From NCBI GenBank assembly GCA_037349315.1, contig JBAIAC010000004.1:24865001-24929000 (forward strand): DNA of 64,000 nucleotides, written 5' to 3'. This DNA is from Chelydra serpentina (taxonomy: Eukaryota > Chordata > Testudines > Chelydridae). Below are positions 44,601-56,600 of the stretch, piece by piece. Position 1 is the first letter of the stretch; every line of letters starts with the position of its first letter. The notes under the pieces were generated by a model. It searched no databases. It saw only the letters and a program-made list of their open reading frames with translations, and had not been told where the DNA came from. Made by a program: the position numbers and the translations under genes.

Positions 44601-47600
44601 CATGGGCAGGTGACTTGCCCATGTGATCCCAAAACTCCAAGGCAACTGGATCCTACGCAGGGAGAGGAAGAAAGGCTATAAAAACCCTTGCAAGACCCTT
44701 CCATTTGGTCTTCAGCTGGCTAAAGGGAGAGGCTCTCCACCCCCCCAGGGACATTCCTGAGGGGAACTGAACAAAGGACAAAGGGGTGTGAGAGTCTACT
44801 GGACTCAGCTGGGCCCAGGCTGATTCTACAGCCTGTAAAAAGGAAAATATCCGAATCTGGTGAGGCTTTTATCTGTGTTAACTTTGAATAGACATAGATG
44901 TGCGTGTTTTATTTTATTTTACTAAGTAACTTGCTTTGTTCTGTCTGTCACTACTTGAAAATCACTTAAATGCTATTTTCTGTACTTATTAAAATCATTT
45001 TTTACTTATTAAGTTTCCTTGAGTACGACTTAGTGCAAAGGGAGAGCAAACAGGTGTGCATACTTTCTATCTGTGAAATAGAAGGCGAACTGTTTATGAG
45101 TTTACCCTGTATAAGCTTTATACAGGGTAAAACGGATTTATTAAGGGTTTGAACCTCCTTGGAGTTGAGCAGCTGGGTGTCAAAGGCAAGAGCGCTTCCA
45201 GGGGCCTTACAGTGGTGAGTGGACTTGGTTCGGACCTGGGTCTGTGTTTGCAGCAGATCAGTGGAATCTGGCTCAGAACAGACAGGATTCGGGAGTCCCA
45301 AGCTGGAAAAGGCTTGGAAGCAGGGGCAGAAGTAGCCTTGGCACACCAGGTGGCAGCACCAAGCAGGTCTCTGTGGCCCCAACCCGTCACAGTATAGACA
45401 CTTGCAGATGCTAGTATATATATATGTATACATACACACACACAGTTTTATGGACTTATCCTCTGCCAGCATAAAACAAGGCATTTAACTGTGACAATAC
45501 CTGTTACAGAGCCTGCAAGGTTTGCCAGGATGATAAAGCAATATGTGACAGTCATTCATACCAGCTTTTCTTCATGATCAAAGAAAATAACCCTCTGACT
45601 GGTGTGATGGAGATGACCTAAATTCCACTTGTAGTGAGAACTGTCAGGTCTCAGGCAAATGGATCTAGGATTTAGAATTAAGTATTTACAAAGACACCTT
45701 ACCTGACAGCATATTGTACATTTAACTGCATTCTAAATATTTCCTTTCACAGCAAAGAGTGGGCTTTTGATCCCTTGTAACTGAGAAGATGAATGTAGAG
45801 CAGAACACCCATACTCCGAATGAAAATTCATAAATGAGTATATTATAACCAAATACAAATAAATTCTGCTGGAGGTCTTAATATCACCACTTTCTGCCTT
45901 TTCCGAGCCATTATGGGGGTTTAAGGTGTATTGCAGATCAATACTGTAATAGCTCCATTTGTATTTCAAACAGTATTTGTTTTTAAAAAGAGGCATAAAA
46001 GTTTTACTGCCATTTAAACCATATTCATTTTATAGCTGCCAAACTTGGAGAAAAATGGAATGTGATGAGGGACTAGAGTTGTATTTTGCACTGCATGTTT
46101 CATATACAACAAATCAGGAAGCCTATCAGGGAGTAAAGGAAGACTGGAAAGAAACACATTAATACAGAAAATGGTAGCCCTTACCCTGAGCTCTTTTTTC
46201 AGACAAAACTCCTGTTGGTATCACGCAATGGTCTGCCTGTCTTTCTTCTATCTAACTGTTTATCCCACGCTCTAGGCTTTTAACTAGCATAGGTTGGAAT
46301 TTTCAGAGGAATCTAAAGGAGTTATTTGGGGTAAGATTTTCAAAGGTCCCAACTGATTTAGCAGCCTAATTCCGCTTGTCTTTTAACGAGACTTAGGATT
46401 CTAAGTCCAGATCCTCAAAGATCTTTCAGTGTCTAACTCCCATGGAATTAGGTACCTAAACAGCTGTGAGGATCTGGGCCCTAGGTGCCTCAATTACTTA
46501 GGAAATTTAACTTAGGGGCCTAAGTCACTTAGAAGATTTTGAAAATTTTACCATAGGATGCTCAAATCCCACTGAATTTCAATGGGATTTGGGTACCTAA
46601 CTCCCTTAGTCTCCTTTGAAAATCCCAAACTTAATGTATAAACAATAGAATTCCTTTGTCATAATAATAATGTAATGGTATGATAGGCATCCCAAGGTGC
46701 CCCATAAATGCCACCATAACAGTAATAACCACAGTCATTCTTTGGCCCTCAACCCAAGTGCTTAACAAAAAAAAAAAAAAGAGAGAGAGATACATTTGCT
46801 TGGATACAGGTATATTGTTTGTTTGTTTGTTTTTTCAATTGCTCAGTTTCGGGCCTGGAAGAGTGGTCATCAGGCAAGGACATATCCCACAGAATTTCTA
46901 TTTGATTCTTTCCGGCACAGCTGTGGTCACCAAGGTGGCTGTCAACAAACAGACAGGAGAGCTTTATGCCAAGACGGTTGCCTTTCTGAAGAAAGGGAAA
47001 TACTTTGGGGTACATCAGTACTTTCTTGCTTGTTTGTTTTTACCCAAAGTTGCAAGCGTATACAGAAGAACCCTTCACATGTACAGAGTCTGCTATAAAG
47101 CTCACTGAAACCAGTGGAAAGAATCCCACTGACTCCAAATCACTTTGGATGAGACTGAAAAGGAAGTTATTTTTTCACAGAATAACTTCAGTATGGTACT
47201 ATGATCTCAGATCTTACTGGAAGCTCCAGATCTGGGGCTGGTGCATAGAACAGATGAAAGAGGAGCATGTATTTGCATTGGCCAAGATCTAATGGCTAGA
47301 AGTTGAAGTTAGACAAATTCGGGCTGGAATGCATAAATGTTTGAACGGTGAGGGGAATTAGGCATTAGAACAATTTACCAAGGGTTGTGATGGAGTCTCC
47401 ATCACTGGTAATTTTAAATTGAGCTTAGATGTTTTTCTAAAAGGTATTCTTGAGTTCAAACAGGAATTAATTCAGGGAAGTCCTGTTCCCTGTGTTGTAC
47501 AGGAACTCAGACTTGATGATCACAGTGGATACTTCTGGCCTTAGAATCCATGAACCTCTCACATTGCTCCAGACATCTCCTACCTACATGTACTTCATTA

Positions 47601-50600
47601 TAGCATACCACATTAGGGTTCTGTTCCAAAGCCTGTTGAAGGCAATGCCCACAATGAGAAAACAGGGAAATCTCCAGATTTTTTTCAGAGGTACATTCAC
47701 TGTGCTGAACCCAGAGATCCATTCAGTGTATTGAGTTGAGCTGGTTGACAATTTTCCACCAAAATGAAAGGAAATTTTTTCGAGGAAAGTGTCTGCTTTC
47801 CTTGCCAATGTCTCACTTTTTGGTCAGAATGTGAAAACCCAATTTCTTTTTGTTTTTGACCAAAAATGTTCAGTGATTGTTCCAGAAAACAAAAAAAAAA
47901 GAGTTGGTTTTCAGGTTTTTGGCAACAAATTCTTGTTTGTTGTCATCAAAATTTTCTGCGGGGAAAAAGAACCAATTTTCTGACTGGCTGTAGTATTGAA
48001 ATCTGAATGTTTTGATTTCCCTTTGCCAGCTGTACCTCTGTTGGATACATACAATATAACAAATTATTATTGAGCATTCTGCCGTCATTTATACCCTGTT
48101 AAACTGTTGATTTAGAAGGGATTGTATGAATATAATTAAGAGCAGAATCTAATCTAATGTTATCCAGAAAAACTTTTTAAAACTTTCCCATTAGTATGCA
48201 AAAGAAATATAAAATTAACATTACACCTGGACCCTCAGTGGCCCCGAGTTTCATCTAGAGACTGGAAACTTTCAAAAAATAAATAAATTCTGTACTTATT
48301 TTCTGTTCTTATGGCAGTTTTTAAGAAAGTGTTTAGATTTTTGAAATTCAGGAGAATTTGGATGTGGGACCTGTCACAATCAGAGGAATTCAATAGTAGG
48401 ATTCTTTTTTCCTTCTCTCCATGTTTGGGGGACCAGAAAGCCATTGTTTCTGTGCCTCATTCCTACTTTTATCGTGGAGGGCTTAGCTTTGTGTGCAACA
48501 CTATAATCTTCTTCTCTTTGGTGCTATGTAAATAATTAACAAGAAAAATGCTCCTGTCTCCCTTGTGTTCAAGGGGAAAGAAAAGGTCCGAAGGCACAAT
48601 ACTACCAAACTTTCTAGATGCATAGATTTGAAGATCAGAAGGGACCATAATAACAGTGTGCAAGTTCTAAAAACAGGAGTCCCAGAATTCACCTCCATTA
48701 CTTCTGACTACTCAGAAACGATAGTACTGGAAGTCCCAGAAAGCTCCTGTAGCTCTCCTGAACAGCATTCCAGAGGACTCTGGCATGAATTAAGCCCTGC
48801 ATCAAAATTATTTTGTCTGACCTCCTGCATAACACAGGTTATAGAATTTCACCATTTGATTCCTGTAGCTAGCCTAACAATGTGTGGTTGAGCTGAAGCT
48901 TTAGAAAGACACCCAATCTTGATGAAAAGACTTCAAGAGACAGAGAATTTACCATACCCCTTGGCAATCTGTTCCAGTGGTTAATTCCCCTAAAAAAAAA
49001 AGATTATTCAAAGGACTAGTGAGATTTAGGCCTGAAATCAGATAGAGTCAATAGGGTGCCTGCCAGTGTACATAGCGTCAATGCCTGGGGTCCTTTTGTA
49101 GCATATTCTGCTCAGAGAGTAGATGTGTTGGGGTTATGCATTCCTTTGCAGGGCAATCACTTTGAACCCTGAGTATCTAGGCTAACAGCTGAGGGTTCAG
49201 CTTTGGTCCTGAATTCCACAAAATTCACCCTTCATGGGCTGCAGGTCAGGAAACTTTTCTTTTTGAATTGTTCCCTCAAAATGAGAAGTCTGATGTGACC
49301 TTAAATTTGGTGCTGACTTCACCAAAATATGCTAAACAGGATCCTGCTAAGTGCATCTCATAGACATAAAGCATTTAAACTCAAATAGTCCTACCAGAGA
49401 CCTGAAGAAAATGTGATTTGACTTCAGAAGAGCAATCTTCACTGTCGAAGAAAACCCTTCTGGGTTCAGCACATGTATTTATTACACTGTGATTTCTCAC
49501 ACAGTTCCGGGCTGTTTGCTTCTGATATTCTGTAGATTTCAGGTTGCCAGCACTCTGCAGCTCTGACTGGCTTGTTAGCCATGATTTATCCCACTAATAT
49601 ATACATAGAAATATTCTTTTATTTTATCTTAAATTTTCAAAAGGCGTTTTTATAGGCTCTCTCTTTAATAATTCAGATCTATCGCTTATCCTCTTTTTAG
49701 GATGTTGCCATCTTGACGGGTGCTAGGAGAAACGCCACAGTTGTCTGTCATGATACGGTTTCCCTGCTGGCTGTTTCTAGACAGGTGAGTTTCTTCCTCA
49801 GGTGAGATACCATGTTTAATTGTGATAATTTTATGTTATTTTGCCAGGGGCCCAATTCTGCAGGGTACTGAGCTCCCACAACTGCCGCTGGCTTCATCTG
49901 GAGTTGAGGGTGGTTCAGTGCCTTGCAGGAGCATGTGGTACCTTGCAAGTTCGGTGAGCAGTTGATTGTTCTCTCATTCATAGTGCAATTAGGGCTGATG
50001 ACTCCAGGCCCTTACCTGCTCAGATGAGTAGGCTTTACTCCTATGAATAGACCCATTGACGGCAGTGACACTAGCTCCAAAGTAATTGTAATCACTGCAG
50101 GTGCTCAGTAAAATTGTGAAAAATCACTTGCCACTTTTATTCATGTGGAATTTTACCTATCTCCACAAATAGCCCCACTGAAATCAGTAGAGTACAGTAC
50201 TTCCTCATGGTAGTAAAAGAGAAGAACCTGGCTCTTAATTTTTTGGTTTGATGAGCCATGGCATCAAGGCATTCGGGACCAGATTCTGATCTCACCTAAG
50301 TTGGTCTAAATCAGGAGTAACTATCCTCAAGTCAACAGAGTTAAACTGATGTAAATGAGAGGGGAGTCAGATCATTGATCTCCAGCTGTGCCTGTCATTA
50401 GCAGTGGGCGTTGAATAATATTTTATGTTAAACTCCAGGATCTTGCGAAACATTTTCAGGAATGTTGTTGCCACTCAAACATTTTGGGTCAAGTCTCTGT
50501 GTGTGCGCAGCTCCTGTTGACTGAAGTGGGAGTTGACCATAATTTTCCTATGGCAGAATTTCTTTTTATCTACTGACAAAAAATAGGTCCAGAGAAAGGT

Positions 50601-53600
50601 GAAGCAGGGAGGCATGTCTAGGCTTGCAGATGATGAAAGATTACGAGCACAGCTACACTGCAAAAACAACAACAACCCTACAGCAGCGAACCTCAGCCCG
50701 GGTTTCCAGACTTGGGGCTCACAAGGCTTATTCTACTGCACTAAAAATAGCAATGGAGACATTCCCACGCAGGCTGGAGCTTGGGCGCTGAGATCCAGCC
50801 CTCTTGGTAATGCCTACACTGCTATTTTTCAGTGCCATAGCGCAAGCCTGAGGGTAACTGGGTATGCTGAGTCAGGAGCAATATAGGTCAATTGGAACCT
50901 AACTGGAAGATCAATTAACAGAGAGAAGCTACAGCTGAGGGGCTAATTTGAGGGGGGAAGCAACCCCAGCAGTTGGGAACATATACATTGAAAGGAAGGA
51001 AGCTTTGGGCTTTGAATGGAGAGCCTGAAGGAAGGTGGAGGTAAGCAGCACTGGTGGCTGTGAGTACTGCTCCCTTCCCTAGAAGCAGGTAGGGAAGCTG
51101 GCTATGGCATGTACATAACATTACAGCCTGTGGCCTGCTGAAAGAATATACTAAAGCATGCTGATGGTGGTGAAGGACACCTGGGATCAAGGCCTGCAAG
51201 GACTCTCCAGGGACCACCAATTCTGTGGACCCAGTTCTAAGACTCACTTCTGCAGTTGTTCTTCCCCCCCCACCCAGTGTAGACATACCCTGTAAATAAA
51301 TATAATTTGGGGAAATTTGGCCTACTGAAGTTAAAAATGCTTTGTTTGATTCAAACACCATGTTTTATTTTTCCTTGAGCTCTGATATCTGCATATCTTT
51401 AGACATGCACATGCTAATTTTCATAGAAGGCTATCAACTCCAGCACTCACCTGGCCCATTCTGCAATGCTGTACATGGGGTCAGGGGAGAGAGAAAACAA
51501 TTTTTCCTGACCCCCTGGGGTGATTATTATTGTTGTATTTGTACAGATTACTCATATAGGTAGCGGTTTGCAGGTCTCATCCAAAGTCAATGTGAGTGCG
51601 GGGACTGAGACGGGTCTGTAACTCCCCCTATGATCCCATCACTTTCGCTATCCCCCGTCCTCATTACCCATCCCCCATTCACTCCACATTTTCTCCCCCT
51701 CCCCCATTGCTACAGGGAGAGGAAATAGTCTGGCATCCCCTGCTGCTGCCTACACATATCACAGGCAGCAGCTCCACATGCTGTTCTCTCATTGGGCATC
51801 CAGCGCAGCCCAGCAAAGTCACAAAGTGCGTGGTCCTCTAGTCTTCATACATTAGCATGGCTGTGCCATAGTATTTGATCAGCCAAATTACAGGCAATTA
51901 ATCATATGTAAGTATACAACCCTAGGGAGAAAAATAATGTGTCATTATTCTCCTTCAGTAAACAAAGTTACCCGTCCTTACATTCAAAGGGACCCTAGTA
52001 TTGTATTTGCAGACTCACTATTCTCAGAAGGTGGCCAGGCAGAGCCGTAACTCATATTAGCCAGTAATGAGGATACCCCTAAGGTTTACACTGAAAATTT
52101 CACAGAGGCAGCAGTTTACACGATGATTAAAACAGACTGTTGGGATAAAACATCCATTTCAGCAGCTTAATATCCATTCCTGTCTCTGGAAGTGATTTCT
52201 AGTGCGAGTTCTTGGTAATTTCCAGCAATGCTGTAGGAATGGGGAAGATTGATATTGCCTCAGCCTCTAGCTCAGTTCATTTTTCTTCCAGTGTGGATTC
52301 CTGGTAGGAATGTTCATGTGTAATATAATAAGCCTTGCCTGCACCTCTACCAGTTGAGTCTCTGTGCATATGTTTTCCCCAACAGCTGCCCTACATTAGT
52401 AGACTCACTGGCCTCATGATAGTGCTGTCCACTAATGCAAGCGATCTCTCAGTTAAACTCTCCAGTCCCAAGCTTTTACTCCTTGCTCCAACAAGACTGA
52501 GGATAGCTGATGAGGCAGCACCTTGGGCTTTCCAGTGGCTAGGACACTTCCTAACATAGGTAGCTAAAGGTAGCTTACTAACATAGGAAGTATCAGAGGG
52601 GTAGCCGTGTTAGTCTGGATCTGTAGAAGCGACAAAGAGTCCTGTGGCACCTTATAGACTAACAGATGTATTGGAGCATAAACCTTCGTGGGTGAATACA
52701 TCCAACGAAGTGGGTATTCACCCACGAAAGCTTATGCTTCAATACATCTGTTAGTCTATAAGGTGCCACAGGACTCTTTGTCGCTTCTACTAACATAGGA
52801 AGCTTTACTAACATAGGAAGCTAAAGGAGATCTCTGTTACCTTTCTCTCTGCGTAGATTTGCTACTATTAACTGTAACTGTCTGCCTTCAGTTTGTTAGG
52901 CCAGCCTCCATCTGTGTCCTCACATTGTTATGGATACTTTAATTTTAGACCATTTCTGTGATTCCTTCCGCAGTATTTATAAACATAGCTCCAAAACTAT
53001 AGAGAAATTACAACTTTTTCTCCTGTATCACTTTTAATTACCTTTTGAAAAGGTCATTTTTTCCCTGTGCTCCCTATTGGCATGTATGGTAGTGTCCATT
53101 TACCAACCATTAATCACACAGTCATCACAGATATCTCCTTTAAAGTAAAGCGGAAAACCAAGGGACTCGGGTACCCCTGTGTAATCAGCATTGGTGAACA
53201 CTGATTTTTTTTGAACAGCAGCCAATATATCTATTTTCCCCTTTAGATTATTTTAATAAACATCTTATTTCTAATGAAGGATTAAATCCAACATATTTAC
53301 AGCTATAGAAGCCAATTTTTTCTGGTCTATTACCCTTATCCCTCTACTCTTTACTACTGGCACTACTTCCAGATTTCCTCTAGTCTTCTGGTAGCATCTC
53401 TGATTTTAATGACTTGTGGATCTATGCCAGAGAATATGCTGACTACTAGTTTAGCATCCCTTAGCAAATCCCACCAGGTCCTGGAGATGCTGATTTGATG
53501 TTTGTTCCCCTAATAAGCTTTGTACCTTGGACAGGATCCTGGCCTTCTATTCCCTGAGCAATAGTTGTTGCCTTCTGCTCCGCCTGATCGGTTATGCTGA

Positions 53601-56600
53601 TGTCGCTTGTGACTAGAACACACCAGAAACATGATGATTTTCCTTTTAGGTTCATAGGAATGAACATAATAGATCAGGCCTTTGATCCAGCCAGGCCTTT
53701 GCTCTGTCCCCAGCTGTGATCAGTTCAAAAACACCTATCCAGTTAATTACCTGTGCAATTATATGACTGGAGAAGGTAAATTCCTTCTTGAAGGAGATTT
53801 AATTACACCTATTTTAGCACATGTACCTGCAACTCTTATTATCAATCATAAAAATTATACACTCTTACAAAACTCAGCCACAGTATTTGACTCTGTGGCC
53901 TCCTGCTACACGGGATTATTTACCTTTCAGATACTCTAATTTTACCAGACATTGATTTCATGGTTTGGCTTCCTGTCCTCATTTTATGGGACAGGGTGAA
54001 GAGAGGGATAGCTTGATCGGTTTCCTTTATGCCCTAGTGTTAGCCAGTCATCACACTTTTGCTTCAGGGCTCAGCATGTCAAACCCTTTTCAGCTCAAAG
54101 TGAAGCCAACCCCTGCCTCCCCACCAATTGTGACCCAATTCGAACCCACCCTTGTTCATTTCTGCTGCCTCTGAAGGGCCTTATTATTTCCATGATTGGC
54201 AGTTTTGTTCCTGGGTGGGCAGGTTCTCTTACTGTCACCTAGTGAGGAATTCTTATCCTGTCCTTGCCAATCCTTACCTCCCACACTCAGTATGGTAAGG
54301 AAGAGATGAGAGATGATAAAAGAACCTGTTCTATCCAGAAAAGCTGCTGAATAGTCGTTGGTGCACTCTTGTTCCTGGAGATATGGAATGAGTAGATTCT
54401 GATGGTATATATATATATATACACATACACACAGGCATCATTCTTATCAATACACGTTTTTTTAAATCTTTGACTGCTCTTTAACACATTTTCTCTCTAA
54501 GCCAAATAATTTCAGCCTATAGTATTTCAAGAGACATATATTGCTTTTCTCTCCCCCTCATACGTTATCATGCATCTTAAATACATAAAATATATATTAA
54601 AGTAAGAGTTTTACAGACCCACAATATTTTCTTACCATATTCCTCATTGTGGGCTAGTGTGTGACTTGGATTACATGTCCATGCAAAGGAGTAAAAGGAA
54701 GGAAAACTCGCCTTTATACTCCTACATGGTCTACCTGGGTCTTCGGTCAAACCGCGCAGGAGTAAACTGGGCAAATTTTCAGCTTACTCCCTCTGTGGAG
54801 CAGAGAGAGGTAGAGAATGAATGGGGAATAAGCAGACCCTTGTGGACACTTTTCCTTGCTTACTGGCCAGAGTGGCTGAGCTAGTACAGGGATGCAGTAA
54901 TTTGCTCCTGGTATAGGCCAGTAGTAAACTACTACCTGTAGTAGTAAGTTACTACCTGCTAGGAGCAAGGAGGAGAGGTGCTGTGTGTCCAAGTCATAAC
55001 ACCTCCTAGGAAGTTGCTTAGGGTGGCGGCTAATCTAGCCATGTCATGTTAGAGGATATATCTGAGTAGTCAGTACGCAAGGTCTCTTATGTGATCTTTT
55101 TTTTTTTGCATTTCACAAAGTCTCCTTTTTCTTCATAGGAGTTTTTAAACATATTTCTGAACATGGAATCTGGCGAGGGACCAGATTTCATGAATTTCCT
55201 GCACAAAATTGAACTGCTTTCAGGATGGCCTGTTGAAAAGCTGCCTTACAATAACCCCAGAATTTGTGCTTTCACCTTCTTCAGGTAAGTTGCTGCTGGA
55301 ACCATAACAAATAAAACAGACTGATGCAACGAAGCTACCACGCTGGGATTTTGAGGCAGTCACCATTGTCTTTTGGGGCTCTTACATGCACCTGTGAAAC
55401 CTTTATTCATTAAGGGCCCAATCCAAAGTCCATTGGAGTCAATGGAAGGACTCCCATTTACCGCAATAAGATTTAGTATGTATTTATTACTGTTGAGTAA
55501 TGTAATAAGAAAACAAAAAGAATAAAAAGCTAAATTGACAATGATCAGCCGAGCTAGTCACTAAATAGTTCCCCCCGCCCCATGGGAAACTGATGAACTA
55601 ATTGTTTTCATCTAAATTTTTCATTGAAAATTTTGACTTTTCAGGGGGAGCAAAATTGATTAGGAAACGCTACTATGTGGTGCCTCTTCGGAGTTGTAGC
55701 GTTGACACCTCATGCTCCCATTCTTCTCTATGGGCTGGTCTCCTTGGCTGGACTACAGTTCCCATGATGCACCATATCTCCCATCTTGCTGAACTGTTGG
55801 CAGGAAGTAACCAAACTACAGTTCCCATGAGGCACCATGGCTCTGAATCAACAATTTCACCTGTTCAGTTTTTCAATCAAAACTGAAAAAGGCAAACAGA
55901 CATGAAAAAAATTGTTTTCTTGAAAAATATTTCAATGGATAATTTTGAACAGATGCATAGTTGAGGCGAGGGTGACCAGATGTTCCGATTGTATAGGGGC
56001 AGTCCCGATATTTGGGGCTTTTTCTTATATAGACACCTATTATCCCCCACCCCTTGTCCCAATTTTTCACACTTGCTATCTGGTCACCCTAGTTGAGGCA
56101 TATAACATTTTAAGGAGAACAGGCGGAAGGTTTTTCCCCATATTATTTGTTAAGTGAGAGGAATTTTTTTTTTTGGTAGTTCTACTCTATGGAAACCACA
56201 AGAGAAAGATCCAGTTCTAAATTTCCCTAAATTTGGATGGGGATTGGCTGGACCATATCTAATTTTATTCAATTACTTCTCATGTTTTAACTACTATATT
56301 GTGTAGAATGGATGAATAAGAGGGGAGAGATATAAAATGAATGATCTGTAACAGATTGAGAGCTTCTGTTTTGTCTGCCTCACGACATAAGAACAAGGGC
56401 ACATTCAATTAAATTAAAAGAGGCAAATTCAAAACTGATCAGAGGAATTACTTTTTCCACACAGTGCACAATTAGCCTGTGGAACTCATTACCACCAGAA
56501 GTAATTGAGGATAAGAAATTACCAAGATTCAAAAAGTGATTGAGCATTTACATGGATAACAAGAATATCCAGAGTTATCATAACTAATGCTAACAAAAAT

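Noticed and set aside
45002..45484. 160-codon minus frame
   Set aside because: Antisense within the solo LTR U5 region; no domain.
50915..51361. 148-codon minus frame
   Set aside because: It covers a TIR element and inserted repeat; no recognised domain.
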